NCBI GenBank assembly: GCA_910583895.1
Contig: CAJTYJ010000017.1
Coordinates: forward strand, 1-64,000
DNA: 64,000 nt
Source of the DNA: an uncultured Lachnospiraceae bacterium
GTDB taxonomy: Bacteria > Bacillota > Clostridia > Lachnospirales > Lachnospiraceae
Direction: 5' to 3'
This document shows, one piece after another, positions 1 to 9,088 of this stretch. The position numbers and the translations under genes were made by a program. Below the pieces are notes generated by a model. It was not told where the DNA came from and ran no database searches. It was given only the letters and a program-made list of their open reading frames with translations. Position 1 is the stretch's first letter. Every line of letters begins with the position of its first letter.

Positions 1-34
1 TAAGTTCCGCTTCAGCCTGCCGCATGCCCATCAT

Positions 35-84
35 CTGGAAGGATTTTCTGACGCTTGCGCGTCCGAACTTCCTTCCGGGCATTG
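35..84. repeat. Partial copy of dispersed repeat family 1
   Basis: The 16-nt string at 35-50 (CTGGAAGGATTTTCTG) recurs exactly, on the opposite strand, at 48336-48351, and the following GC-rich stretch resembles the right arm of the long palindrome at 34985-35124. It lies upstream of the response regulator gene, in a stretch (1-262) with no recognisable gene. The rest of the copy may be degraded. Confidence 0.4.
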
Positions 85-186
85 CTCCGGCTTCCGCTGC
101 CTCTGAACATTTTCCTTATTGGGGTCCCGTTCAGAGTATGACATCAATTTAAACAGAATATAAATTCCGTATCTTTTTATACAGAC

Positions 187-214
187 TTCACAATCCGTTC
201 ACAAACATTATATA
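187..214 (+). promoter_or_regulatory. Putative response-regulator box and promoter of the two-component operon
   Basis: Two direct TTCACA copies start at 187 and 198, exactly 11 bp apart with a 5-bp gap, the layout of PhoP/OmpR-type binding sites. An AT-rich TATATA follows at about 209. A third TTCACA lies at about 245, just before the ribosome binding site. Autoregulation by the adjacent response regulator is inferred. Confidence 0.4.
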
Positions 215-262
215 TGATAAAAAGCAGAAAATAAATCAAAATTCACAATAGAGGTATATTTT

Positions 263-937
263 ATGTTCCACATTTTAGTAGTAGAAGACGATCAGGCTTT
301 AAATAAGCTGATCTGCCGGGTGCTCACCAAGAACAATTATCAGGTGACTACCGCCTTTGACGGGGAGGAGGCTCTCTCCTTTCTGGATCAGACTTATATC
401 GATCTGATTATCACTGACCTGATGATGCCCCGGATGGACGGTTATGATCTGACCAGGGAGCTGCGGGAGAGCGGCTACCAGCTCCCGATCCTGGTTGTCA
501 CTGCCAGGGACACCTTTCCGGACAAGCTCAGGGGATTCAAACTTGGCATCGACGACTATATGGTCAAACCCATCGATGTCAACGAACTTTTGCTCCGGGT
601 GGAAGCGCTGCTTCGCCGCTCCAAGATCATTTTTGAGAAAAAACTGGAGTTCGATCATGTCTGTCTGGACTACATCAACCTGACCGTGACCATCGACGGC
701 AGCTCCCAGATTCTGCCTCAGAAGGAATTTCAGCTTTTGTACAAGCTGCTCTCCTTCCCGAATCATACTTTTACCCGCCAGCAGATCATGGATGAGCTGT
801 GGGGCTATGATTCTGAGACTGACATCCGCACGGTGGATGTCCATATCAACCGGCTGCGGGACCGTTTCCGGGAGGTTCCCTATTTTCAGATCCAGACCGT
901 CCGGGGACTGGGCTACAAAGGAATGATTGAGCGATGA
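263..937 (+). CDS. OmpR/PhoB-family response regulator
   Basis: This 224-residue DNA-binding response regulator has a receiver domain (about 1-115) followed by a winged-helix DNA-binding domain (about 128-222). The acidic pair is at 9-10, the phospho-acceptor Asp is 52 in TDLMMPRMDG, Thr80 lies in VVTAR and Lys102 in VKPID. The C-terminal domain carries the usual winged-helix pattern ending in TVRGLGYKG. The stop overlaps the start of the next gene by 4 nt, so kinase and regulator are translationally coupled. The start is preceded by AGAGG. The stimulus cannot be read from sequence; a Pho-like direct repeat upstream suggests autoregulation. Confidence 0.95.
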   Translation: MFHILVVEDDQALNKLICRVLTKNNYQVTTAFDGEEALSFLDQTYIDLIITDLMMPRMDGYDLTRELRESGYQLPILVVTARDTFPDKLRGFKLGIDDYMVKPIDVNELLLRVEALLRRSKIIFEKKLEFDHVCLDYINLTVTIDGSSQILPQKEFQLLYKLLSFPNHTFTRQQIMDELWGYDSETDIRTVDVHINRLRDRFREVPYFQIQTVRGLGYKGMIER

Positions 938-1977
938 AGAGTCATTTTTATTCCATCTGGTTCCGGATTGTCACCGCCTTTTTCTGGGTCATGGTCATCA
1001 CCATGGCTGTCATCGGTTTTACGGTTCATCTGTTCAACCGCTTTAATGTCTGGGGGCTGATCTCTTTTCCCATGACCAGCCTGCATGTCCTCACGCTGCT
1101 GGCCCTGATCAGTGTGGTGTTCGGCTCCCTGGTCAGCATGTTCGCCCTGCACCACGTGCTGAATCCAATCACAGAGCTTTCAAAAGCCATGCAGAAAGTG
1201 GCAAAGGGCGATTATGATATCCACCTGGATCCTCCGCCCCACGGCCCCAAAAGCGAGATGTATGACCTGTGGAACAGCTTTAATCAGATGGTCAGAGAGC
1301 TGAACAGTACTCAGACGCTGCACTCGGACTTCATCTCCAATGTCTCCCACGAATTTAAAACCCCTCTGGCCTCCATCAGCGGCTATGCAACCCTTCTGCA
1401 GGACGACACGCTGACTTCGGAAGAAAGGGAGGAATACCTGAACACCATCATTCAAAGCACCAGGGAGCTCTCCCGCATGACCGGCAATATTTTAAGCCTT
1501 TCCAGGCTGGAAAATCAGACGGTCATCCGGGAAAAAGAGCCTTTCCGGGTGGATGAGCAGATCCGCAGGTGTATCCTGAGACTGGAACCATCCTGGTCCT
1601 CCAGACACCTGAACCTCTATCCGGAGCTGGAACCTATTATCTGGAACGGCAACCTGGAGCTGACTGCCCATATCTGGAACAATCTTCTGGAAAATGCAAT
1701 CAAATTCACTCCTCAGGGCGGAGAGATCAACATCACAGCCCAGATCCAGGATTCCTGGCTGGTCATCTTTTTTCAGGATTCCGGCATCGGCATGTCCCCG
1801 GAAGTGCAGGCGCGCATCTTTGACAAATTTTATCAGGGAGACACTTCCCACAAAAAAAAGGGCAACGGTCTTGGTCTCCCATTGGTCCATAAGATCGTTA
1901 CCCTCTACGGCGGCTTTATTCAGGTGGAAAGCCGTCCGGAACTTGGCAGTGTATTCAAGGTTTTTCTGCCCCTATAG
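934..1977 (+). CDS. Sensor histidine kinase
   Basis: Membrane sensor kinase of 347 residues and partner of the preceding regulator. It has two transmembrane segments (about 10-33 and 52-72) separated by a very short external loop, then a HAMP linker (about 75-125), a dimerisation/phosphoacceptor domain with His139 in NVSHEFKTPL, and an ATPase domain with the N box (NLLENAIKF), G1 (DSGIGMSP) and G2 (KGNGLGLPL) motifs. The short loop suggests intramembrane sensing or an accessory sensor rather than a periplasmic-type ligand domain. It converges on glgB and the two stop codons share six bases. Confidence 0.95.
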   Translation: MKSHFYSIWFRIVTAFFWVMVITMAVIGFTVHLFNRFNVWGLISFPMTSLHVLTLLALISVVFGSLVSMFALHHVLNPITELSKAMQKVAKGDYDIHLDPPPHGPKSEMYDLWNSFNQMVRELNSTQTLHSDFISNVSHEFKTPLASISGYATLLQDDTLTSEEREEYLNTIIQSTRELSRMTGNILSLSRLENQTVIREKEPFRVDEQIRRCILRLEPSWSSRHLNLYPELEPIIWNGNLELTAHIWNNLLENAIKFTPQGGEINITAQIQDSWLVIFFQDSGIGMSPEVQARIFDKFYQGDTSHKKKGNGLGLPLVHKIVTLYGGFIQVESRPELGSVFKVFLPL

Positions 1978-3798
1978 CTTTTTTGCGGAAGCCCGCACGC
2001 TTTTTACTTTAAAAATCCTTGCGCAGAAAGGCGGCAGATCCACATACAGGGTGCAGGGCCTTTCTTTGTGAGGCGCATCCTCCACACGCCAGGTTTGGTC
2101 AGTCTCCTTTGTATTGCCGCCGTACGTCTCCCAGTCTGTATGCAGAAGCTCCGTCATCTCATACAGCAGGGGGATGCCCACCTTGAAATCCTTCCAGAAC
2201 TGATCGGACAAGTTCATCACCATCAGAATCGTCTCTTTGGAGGCACGTCTTTCGTAGGCGTAGGTCACATAATCCGACGCATCTACTTCCAGCCATTCAA
2301 AGCATTCGGAATTGTATTCCCCGTCATACAGGGCCGGTTCGGTCAGGTAAAGACCCGAAAGCCGCTCATAAAACCGGTGAAAGGCATCATGAAGAGGATA
2401 AGTCAAAAGTCCCCAGTCCTGCTCCCGGTTCTCATCCCATTCCCGGAACTGGCCGAATTCATTGCCCATAAAGTTCAGCTTTTTGCCCGGATGGGTATAG
2501 AGATACGTGTAAAACGCTTTTGCCTGCGGGAACTTGTACTCATAATCTCCCCACATCTTCTGGATGATGGTCGCCTTTCCATGCACCACTTCGTCATGAG
2601 AAAAAGGCAGCAAAAACAGATCACTGTAAAAATACATCATGGAAAAACTGAGCTTGTGATAGTCATAAGGCCGGTATACAGGCGCCGTCTGAAAGAAGCG
2701 CAGCGTATCATTCATAAAGCCCATATCCCACTTGTAGTCAAATCCCAGACCATCATACTCCGTCGGCGCCGTCACCTTGGGAAAATCGGTGGAGTCTTCT
2801 GCCATCAGCATAACCGTCGGATGTCTCTTATGTAAACCAGCGTTCATATTTCGCAGGAACTCCACGGCCTTCTCATTGACCCCTCTTGCCGGGTCTCCGT
2901 TCCAGTAGATGGCACGGCTGATGGCATCCATGCGGATTCCGTCCATATGAAACTCCGTAAGCCAGTAATCTGCCGCCGACTGCAGGAAGCTTCGCACCTC
3001 TCCTCTGCTGTGCATGAAATTCATGGTCCCCCATTCACTGTAAGCCGTGTCTGGATGAGGAAACTCATAGAGGGGCGTTCCGTCAAAATTTTGAAGGCCA
3101 TAATCATCTGTGGCAAAATGCACCGGAACAAAATCCATGATCACGCCGATCCCGTTTTGATGAAACTGGTCCACCAGCATCTTCAACTGCCGGGGACTTC
3201 CATATCGGGAAGTGGCCGCAAAAAACCCGGTGTTCTGATATCCCCAGGAGCAGTCTGCAGGATGTTCCGACAGAGGCAGAAATTCCACATAATTAAAACC
3301 CATTTTTTTCAGATAAGGAATAAGCTGTTCTCCCAGTTCCTCATAGGTATACCAGGTGTTGTCCTCTTTTTTACGCCAGGATCCTGCATGCAGTTCATAG
3401 ATATTCATGGGACGGTTGTAATTCTTATCCCTTTTCTTCATCCATTCCTGATCTGAAAAGTGATAGTTCCGGTCTGCAATCCGGGAGGCAAAACCCGGCC
3501 GAAGCTCCATTTGCATACCATAAGGATCACAGCGCATGGTACTTTTTCCCTGCTGGTCTGTGATGCAGTATTTATAATACATACCGGCCAGAGCTCCTGC
3601 AAATGTACCGGTATATACACCAGGATGTGCTCCTTCTTCCAGCTTTTGAAGTTCCCAGTTGTTGAAATCTCCCTGCAGCTCCACCTTTTTTGCATTTGGT
3701 GCATAGATCCGGAAAGTCACACCGTCTTTCCCCATATGTGCTCCAAAATACTCATAAGCATCAAATACGCTGCCTGCTAAAAATTTTTGAAAATCCAT
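1972..3798 (-). CDS. glgB: 1,4-alpha-glucan branching enzyme
   Basis: Glycogen branching enzyme (GH13) that cuts alpha-1,4 chains and re-attaches them by alpha-1,6 bonds. The 608-residue protein has an N-terminal CBM48-like domain (about 15-110, GDFNNW at 43-48), then the catalytic barrel with nucleophile Asp291 (DGIRMDA), acid/base Glu334 (LMAEDST) and Asp402 (FSHDEVVHG), and a C-terminal beta domain. Length is normal for short bacterial GlgB. It stands alone, without the other glycogen genes. The start has GGGAG upstream and a likely promoter TTGCAT-17-TAAGAT at 3831-3859. No terminator is evident at its 3' end. Confidence 0.96.
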   Translation of the reverse strand: MDFQKFLAGSVFDAYEYFGAHMGKDGVTFRIYAPNAKKVELQGDFNNWELQKLEEGAHPGVYTGTFAGALAGMYYKYCITDQQGKSTMRCDPYGMQMELRPGFASRIADRNYHFSDQEWMKKRDKNYNRPMNIYELHAGSWRKKEDNTWYTYEELGEQLIPYLKKMGFNYVEFLPLSEHPADCSWGYQNTGFFAATSRYGSPRQLKMLVDQFHQNGIGVIMDFVPVHFATDDYGLQNFDGTPLYEFPHPDTAYSEWGTMNFMHSRGEVRSFLQSAADYWLTEFHMDGIRMDAISRAIYWNGDPARGVNEKAVEFLRNMNAGLHKRHPTVMLMAEDSTDFPKVTAPTEYDGLGFDYKWDMGFMNDTLRFFQTAPVYRPYDYHKLSFSMMYFYSDLFLLPFSHDEVVHGKATIIQKMWGDYEYKFPQAKAFYTYLYTHPGKKLNFMGNEFGQFREWDENREQDWGLLTYPLHDAFHRFYERLSGLYLTEPALYDGEYNSECFEWLEVDASDYVTYAYERRASKETILMVMNLSDQFWKDFKVGIPLLYEMTELLHTDWETYGGNTKETDQTWRVEDAPHKERPCTLYVDLPPFCARIFKVKSVRASAKKL

Positions 3799-3830
3799 AC
3801 AGAGTCTCCCATATCATTGCTTTTTCTTCT

Positions 3831-3859
3831 ATCTTATATGAATTCTCACAAATATGCAA
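3831..3859 (-). promoter_or_regulatory. glgB promoter
   Basis: On the minus strand a -35 TTGCAT (3854-3859) and -10 TAAGAT (3831-3836) are separated by 17 bp and sit about 35 bp before the glgB start. Moderate match to the sigma-A consensus. Confidence 0.5.
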
Positions 3860-3909
3860 GACATGAGGGGTAAAAAAATGAACGTTGGACATTTTTAACT
3901 CCAAACCCG

Positions 3910-4005
3910 TGCTGCCCATACCCCTGGCATGCGTGAAGTGCCGGTGCCCAAAATGGGATTTTCCAGGAAAATTTCCCCTCGTCCGGCTGGACACCGGATG
4001 TATGG
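3910..4005. repeat. Divergent copy of dispersed repeat family 1
   Basis: Read on the minus strand, the core (ATTTTCCTG...CCCATT...GGCACCGG) aligns with positions 34999-35030 of the long palindrome at 34985-35124. The match is partial and gapped, so this is an old or degraded copy. It lies between glgB and the Gx-type membrane protein gene. Confidence 0.4.
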
Positions 4006-4020
4006 AAGCGGGAATGTCTT

Positions 4021-4521
4021 TTATGATTTTAAGGGCACCCGTTTCCACACTTCACCGGCAATGATACCGATCAGAAATCCGGTGAGAAGTCCGGCAACCA
4101 CAAGAACCGGGCCGTAATAGACCAGGCTTTTTGTCTCCAGCACCACCATGGCAGTCAGGAGCTGTCCTAAGTTGTGGGTCACGCCACCGATGATGCTGAC
4201 TCCGGTCATCCCAAAGGCACCGGATCGTTTGGCCAGATACATACAGACAAAACTGAACGAAGCCCCTGCCAGGCTGTAAAGTATCATGGACAGATTGCCG
4301 AAGAGAAATCCGGATAAAAGGATCCGCATGCCGTTTACGGTCAGCGCTTCCAGGGGCCCGAGCGCATACAGGGCCCACACAATCATCAGATTGGCGAGCC
4401 CCAGCTTTACTCCCGGAATCCCGATCGGCACAGGGATCAGAAGTTCTATGTAACCGGCGATCAGCGAAAGTGCCGTCAGAAGGCCCAGCTGCGCGAGTCG
4501 CCTAGTATTTTTTCTTTTCAC
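4021..4521 (-). CDS. Gx transporter family / heptaprenyl diphosphate synthase component I-like membrane protein
   Basis: A small hydrophobic protein (166 residues) with about five predicted membrane segments and the conserved GGVTHNLGQLLTA stretch of the Hpre_diP_synt_I family, a group whose exact role is unsettled (an uncharacterised transporter or an isoprenoid enzyme partner). The chosen start is a GTG at 4521 (VKRKNTRR), five bases after the terD stop. An ATG at 4560 is possible but would overlap terD by 34 nt and add a poorly conserved leader. It is the last gene of a rhomboid-terD-Gx group. Confidence 0.75.
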   Translation of the reverse strand: MKRKNTRRLAQLGLLTALSLIAGYIELLIPVPIGIPGVKLGLANLMIVWALYALGPLEALTVNGMRILLSGFLFGNLSMILYSLAGASFSFVCMYLAKRSGAFGMTGVSIIGGVTHNLGQLLTAMVVLETKSLVYYGPVLVVAGLLTGFLIGIIAGEVWKRVPLKS

Positions 4522-4526
4522 GGTTT

Positions 4527-5123
4527 TTATTTGCGCCCCGCTCTCCAGCGAAGCCCCCATCCAAAGGCACGATCCAGATCCTCGTGTCCCTGGTAGAACT
4601 GGACAATCTTCTCCACACTGAAGGTCTCGTCATTGACATTCTCCAAAAGCACCAGACCACACATCTTATTGGAAGAGTTAAAGGTATCCATCCTCACGAC
4701 CAGATCCTCTGCCCCCGGATACTTCAGCGTAACTGTGGCATCTGCCTGCTTCCAGTTTGCCACACCTTCATAGATAAAGGTGTAAACCAGGATTCTCTGG
4801 ATGTTCTTGATCTCATTGCCGTTGATCCGCAGGTTCTCTCCGGCTGCAGCAGCTCCGGTTCTGTCATCCCCGTCCAGTGCAATAAAAGGCGGACGGTTCA
4901 GAGAACCAAAGGCATTGCCAAGTGCCTGTACGGCACCTTTGTTACCGTCCTTTAATTCAAAAAGACAGCCCAGATCCAGATCGATGCCCGATGCCAAAAG
5001 TCCTGCCAGAAATCCCTTCGGCTTTGCATTCCAGTTCAGATTGACCAGAATCTCTCCCAGTCCTGCGGAAGAAGCACCTTTTTTCAGGCTGACTTTCTGT
5101 CCTTTTTGTAGATTGATTGCCAT
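4527..5123 (-). CDS. TerD family protein
   Basis: Cytosolic TerD/TerE-type protein of 198 residues. It shows the family hallmarks: N-terminal LQKGQKVSL, the acidic calcium-binding stretch DLDLGCLFEL, the block ALDGDDRTG, and the FYEG/VANWKQADAT region. TerD proteins bind calcium and are linked to tellurite and envelope stress, but chromosomal single copies such as this have no settled function. A strong GAGGAGG lies just ahead of the ATG. It is flanked by a rhomboid protease upstream and a membrane protein downstream, with no other ter genes near. Confidence 0.9.
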   Translation of the reverse strand: MAINLQKGQKVSLKKGASSAGLGEILVNLNWNAKPKGFLAGLLASGIDLDLGCLFELKDGNKGAVQALGNAFGSLNRPPFIALDGDDRTGAAAAGENLRINGNEIKNIQRILVYTFIYEGVANWKQADATVTLKYPGAEDLVVRMDTFNSSNKMCGLVLLENVNDETFSVEKIVQFYQGHEDLDRAFGWGLRWRAGRK

Positions 5124-5137
5124 GATACATTACCTCC

Positions 5138-5728
5138 TCAATATCGATTCATTTTATATTTGTTCATCACATATCCAAGGCCTGCGCCGACGATTCCGCC
5201 CAGGATATGCGTCAGATTGGAGACATTGTCCTGTACAAAGATCCCCTGATAGACCTGCTCTCCCATATAGATCAGAGCCACCAGGATAAAGGTCAGGGGA
5301 ATGGATCCTTCTTTAATGCTGGTAAAGGAGGACAGAAGAATCAGCGCAAACACAACTCCGCTGGCCCCTAAAAGCTGCACCCTGGGAAAGAATACAAAAT
5401 TCACAATCCCGGTCACCAGCGCCGTCGCCAAAATGACAAACAGCATGTTGGAAGAGCCGTACTTTTCTTCCAAAAGAGGCCCTACTACCAGAATCAGCAT
5501 AATGTTTCCCAGGAAATGTTCCCAGCCTGCATGTCCAAATACATGGCCCGCAAAACGGACGTAGGTGGCAGGGCTTAACAAAGAAGAGCGATAGACGCTG
5601 AAAAAAAGATCTGTGGTCTTCCCTTTTGTGACAGCCCCCAGAAGCAGGGATACCAGACAGATCATTGTAAACGACAGGATCACCGGGGAATTGAAAGAGA
5701 TCTTTACTTTCCTGTCATAGGATCTCAT
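5138..5728 (-). CDS. Rhomboid family intramembrane serine protease
   Basis: An intramembrane protease of 196 residues with about six transmembrane helices. The catalytic features are visible: H71-x3-N75 (HFLGN) in helix 2, the nucleophile Ser123 in GASG, and His174 (NLTHILGG) in the last helix. The start is the ATG at 5728, eight bases after GGAGG; an upstream GTG lies inside the ribosome binding site. Promoter TTGCGG-18-TATAAT is at 5761-5790. It heads the rhomboid-terD-Gx group; its substrate is unknown. Confidence 0.93.
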   Translation of the reverse strand: MRSYDRKVKISFNSPVILSFTMICLVSLLLGAVTKGKTTDLFFSVYRSSLLSPATYVRFAGHVFGHAGWEHFLGNIMLILVVGPLLEEKYGSSNMLFVILATALVTGIVNFVFFPRVQLLGASGVVFALILLSSFTSIKEGSIPLTFILVALIYMGEQVYQGIFVQDNVSNLTHILGGIVGAGLGYVMNKYKMNRY

Positions 5729-5760
5729 ACCTAACACCTCCAGACTTGGTTTCTTTGGAA

Positions 5761-5790
5761 ATTATACCATATTTTCTATATTTTCCGCAA
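5761..5790 (-). promoter_or_regulatory. Promoter of rhomboid-terD-Gx genes
   Basis: Minus-strand -35 TTGCGG (5785-5790), 18-bp spacer, perfect -10 TATAAT (5761-5766), about 33 bp before the rhomboid start. Confidence 0.6.
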
Positions 5791-5804
5791 TAAAAAAACA
5801 GAAT

Positions 5805-7172
5805 TTAAGAGGTGAGGTTTGTGCTAAGTGTTACGTTCCCCTGCTCCTTTTGCATCCTGCGTTTACAATAGAAGAACGCGGGAATCAGGAAGGCATCTGC
5901 GAACACCCAGGCTGCCGGATGGGCTAAACAGATCCCCGTAAATCCAAAATGCCCGGCCACCACCACTGCCACAAGAATTCTCGCGATCATCTCCATCACC
6001 CCGGCAATGATCGCAAACACCGAAAATCCCATCCCCTGGATCGTAAAACGCACCACGTTTACCAGCGTCAGAAGGCAGTAGGCCCCGGTGCAGTACAGAA
6101 GAAAACGATAAGCATAAGAGATAATCGTTGTCTCACCCGCATCCAGAAATAAAAGAACCAGCTGCTTTCCGGCCACAAGTGCCAGCAGGAAACAGACTGC
6201 CGACGCACAAAAGCCTGCCAGGCAAGCCTGCCAAAGCCCCTTTCCGATCCGGTCTGCCTTCCCGGCGCCCATATTCTGGCCGGCATAAGGCGCCATGGTC
6301 TGCCCCAGAGCCTCGATCGGACTGGCGATAAAGGCATTGATTTTCTGGGCTGCAGCGACACCTGCCACCACCGACGCACCCATGCCGTTGATGGCCGCCT
6401 GCAAAACCAGCGTTCCAATGGCAGTGACCGAATACTGAAGGCCCATGGGAATCCCGATGAAGCACAGCCGCCTCATATATTTTCCATCCGGTTTCCACTC
6501 CTCTTTGGATGCCCTCAGGATTGGATATTTTTTGCGCATATACAAAAGGCAGATGCCCCCGGAGATTCCCTGGGAGATGACGGTTGCTAAAGCCGGCCCT
6601 TCCACGCCCATATGCAGGACTAAGATGGATACAAAATCCAGAACAATATTCAGAGCCGACGAGACTGCCAGAAACACAACCGGAGTCCTGCTGTCTCCCA
6701 GCGACCGGATAACAGCTGCCAGTATATTATATAAAAACGTACATGGAATCCCGCAGAAAATGATGAAAATATACACATATGCATATTCAAAAATTTCCTC
6801 CGGCGTGTTCATCATCCTGAGAACCGGTCCGCAGACTGCCGCCACCAGGATCGTAAGAAACACCGAAAACCCTATGCAGAGCCACGCGCCATTGGTCACA
6901 AACCGGCGAAGCCTGCTCTCCTCCCTGGCGCCGAACATCTGGGCCACCGGAATCGCAAAGCCGTTGCACACTCCCATGCAAAACCCAATGACCATAAAAT
7001 TCAAAGAAGTGGTGGAACCCACGCCGGCCAGGGGGTTGACCCCCAGATACTGTCCGACGATGACGGTGTCCACCATACTGTAAAACTGCTGAAACAACAT
7101 CCCCAGAAACATGGGAACCGCAAAGCCAATGATCAGTCTGACCGGCGATCCGGTCGTCATGTCCTTTGTCAT
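5805..7172 (-). CDS. MATE family efflux transporter
   Basis: A 12-helix multidrug/toxin extrusion transporter of 455 residues in the inner membrane. It begins with the family signature MTTGSPVRLIIGFAVPMFLG and has the duplicated six-helix organisation, with the second half starting near LCFIGIPMGLQYS. The start at 7172 follows AAGGGG; the longer open frame to 7235 would begin inside the promoter. Substrate unknown. A second MATE gene lies at 54206-55570. It is transcribed from its own promoter. Confidence 0.92.
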   Translation of the reverse strand: MTKDMTTGSPVRLIIGFAVPMFLGMLFQQFYSMVDTVIVGQYLGVNPLAGVGSTTSLNFMVIGFCMGVCNGFAIPVAQMFGAREESRLRRFVTNGAWLCIGFSVFLTILVAAVCGPVLRMMNTPEEIFEYAYVYIFIIFCGIPCTFLYNILAAVIRSLGDSRTPVVFLAVSSALNIVLDFVSILVLHMGVEGPALATVISQGISGGICLLYMRKKYPILRASKEEWKPDGKYMRRLCFIGIPMGLQYSVTAIGTLVLQAAINGMGASVVAGVAAAQKINAFIASPIEALGQTMAPYAGQNMGAGKADRIGKGLWQACLAGFCASAVCFLLALVAGKQLVLLFLDAGETTIISYAYRFLLYCTGAYCLLTLVNVVRFTIQGMGFSVFAIIAGVMEMIARILVAVVVAGHFGFTGICLAHPAAWVFADAFLIPAFFYCKRRMQKEQGNVTLSTNLTS

Positions 7173-7205
7173 ATTTTCTACCCCTTTCAAGCAAAATCGA
7201 AAGAG

Positions 7206-7235
7206 ATTATATGCCAGATTCCCCCTCTTTGTCAA
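7206..7235 (-). promoter_or_regulatory. Promoter of the MATE gene
   Basis: Minus-strand TTGACA (7230-7235) and TATAAT (7206-7211), both perfect hexamers, separated by 18 bp. It fixes the MATE start downstream at 7172. Confidence 0.75.
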
Positions 7236-7294
7236 TCCGGAAATCGCACAGTCTGAGTATCCCCATCACCGGTTTTTCTGAGCAATCCGACGAA

Positions 7295-9088
7295 TCAGAT
7301 TTCCCTGGTATACTCCTGAAGCCAGAGCCGTTCCGTCTCTTCCATATAAGGCGACAGTGTCTCTCTTACCCTCTGGTGGTAGCTGTTCAGCCAGCCTCTT
7401 TCTTCCATCGTCATTTCTTCCGGAAGAATCCCGTCCAGATCGATGGGCGTCAGAGTCAGGATCTCAAATTTCAGAAACTGCCCGTATTCATTTTCCACAT
7501 CCTTTTTGCAGACCAGTTCATTCTCCGTACGGATCCCGTACCTTCCTTCCAGATAGATCCCAGGCTCGTCTGTTGTGACCATGCCGGGCACCAGTACCGC
7601 CGGATGTTCTGTCAAAGCCGGAAGCCTCCACCGAAACCCGTTGGGACCTTCATGCACATTCAGAAGATAGCCGACCCCGTGCCCGGTCCCATGCTTATAA
7701 TCCAGCCCCATCTGCCAGAGCGGTTCCCGGCAGAGGACATCCAGACTGTATCCGGTACAGCCCTGCAGAAATTTTGCAAAAGCCAGCCGAAGATTGCCCC
7801 GGCATACGGCGGTGAACATCTGTTTTTCCTCTCTGCTGATTTCTCCCAGAATCATGGTGCGGGTCGTATCCGTCGTTCCTTCCAGATAATGTCCTCCCGC
7901 ATCCACAAGCAGCATACTTTCCGGCCGGATCCGGGCATCACTTTCCTCTGTAGCCGAGTAGTGTACCATCGCCCCATGTTCTCTGTAAGCACAGATAGGT
8001 GTAAAACTCTGTCCCAGATAATGCTCCTGCTTTTTCCTCTCTGCATCCAGATACGCTGCCGCCGTCCGTTCGGTGATCACTTCTTTCCCTGCATGGGTTT
8101 TGATCCAGTGCATAAACCGGGTAAAGGCAAGCCCTTCTTTGATATGGGCGATCCGAAGATTCTGAAGTTCTGTCTCATTTTTCACCGATTTCATAAGTTC
8201 TGACGGATTCGGCCGGTCTGTCACCTGCACTCCCGCTGGCAGGGACGTAAGCAGGCGGATGTTCACATTTTTCTTGTCCAGCAATACTTTCTGTCCTGCG
8301 CAAAGCGTTTCCAGATCCGGGTAGATCTGCCCGTAATCCCGGATTGTGACTCCCAGTTCGGACATCTTACGGCGGATTTCCCCGGTCACTGCCTGACTGC
8401 GCACATACCAGATGCATTGATCCCGGGTAATCTGCAGAAAGGACAGGACAACCGGCACCCCGGGAATATCATTCCCCCTCAGGTTCAAAAGCCAGGCGAT
8501 GTCGCACAGAGAAGCCAGTACATGGACGTCCGCCCCCACGGTCTCCATGGCCGTTCGTACCCGGGCCAGCTTGTCTTCGGTCCTTTCCCCGGCATAGCAC
8601 TCTTCCAGCAGAAAAACTTCTGTATCCGGTATGGGGGGACGATTCTGCCAGATCTCTCCCACCAGATCCCGGGTCACCAGCGTATCCGCGTTTTTCTCCT
8701 CTGCAGCCTGCAGAAGTTTCTCCCCCGCTGAGGCGCTCATGACGCTTCCGTCAAAGCCCAGCATTCCTCCTTCTGTGAGCATTTCTCTTACATATGCTTC
8801 GATCTTCGGCACCCCCGGCTCCCCGGTCCGAAACAGTCTGATCTGCGTGCCGGCAAGCTGCTGTCCGGCCTGAATAAAATACCGCCCGTCCGTGAAAAGT
8901 CCTGCCTCCTCATAAGTGACGACAAGTGTCCCTGCAGACCCGGTGAATCCGGACATATATTCTCTGGCCCGATAATGCGCACATACATACTCCGATTCAT
9001 GGCAGTCAGAGGAGGGAATCACATACACCATCACCCCCGTTTCCTGCATCTTCTGCCGAAGCCGTCCGATCCGTTCCTGTACCGTCAT
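7295..9088 (-). CDS. Xaa-Pro aminopeptidase (M24B, aminopeptidase P)
   Basis: Cytosolic metallopeptidase removing N-terminal residues next to proline. The 597-residue size fits the three-domain form: two creatinase-like N-terminal domains followed by the pita-bread catalytic domain. Metal ligands are recognisable: Asp residues in LLVDAGGHY and TTDTTRT, His in HGTGHGVGYL, Glu in TDEPGIYLEG and in IRTENE. The start ATG overlaps the stop of the M18 aminopeptidase (ATGA type), so two peptidases are co-expressed for peptide breakdown. Confidence 0.93.
   Translation of the reverse strand: MTVQERIGRLRQKMQETGVMVYVIPSSDCHESEYVCAHYRAREYMSGFTGSAGTLVVTYEEAGLFTDGRYFIQAGQQLAGTQIRLFRTGEPGVPKIEAYVREMLTEGGMLGFDGSVMSASAGEKLLQAAEEKNADTLVTRDLVGEIWQNRPPIPDTEVFLLEECYAGERTEDKLARVRTAMETVGADVHVLASLCDIAWLLNLRGNDIPGVPVVLSFLQITRDQCIWYVRSQAVTGEIRRKMSELGVTIRDYGQIYPDLETLCAGQKVLLDKKNVNIRLLTSLPAGVQVTDRPNPSELMKSVKNETELQNLRIAHIKEGLAFTRFMHWIKTHAGKEVITERTAAAYLDAERKKQEHYLGQSFTPICAYREHGAMVHYSATEESDARIRPESMLLVDAGGHYLEGTTDTTRTMILGEISREEKQMFTAVCRGNLRLAFAKFLQGCTGYSLDVLCREPLWQMGLDYKHGTGHGVGYLLNVHEGPNGFRWRLPALTEHPAVLVPGMVTTDEPGIYLEGRYGIRTENELVCKKDVENEYGQFLKFEILTLTPIDLDGILPEEMTMEERGWLNSYHQRVRETLSPYMEETERLWLQEYTREI

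Noticed and set aside
2068..2835. 255-residue plus-strand open frame
   Set aside because: Antisense to glgB, whose motifs are intact; the translated sequence has no family features.
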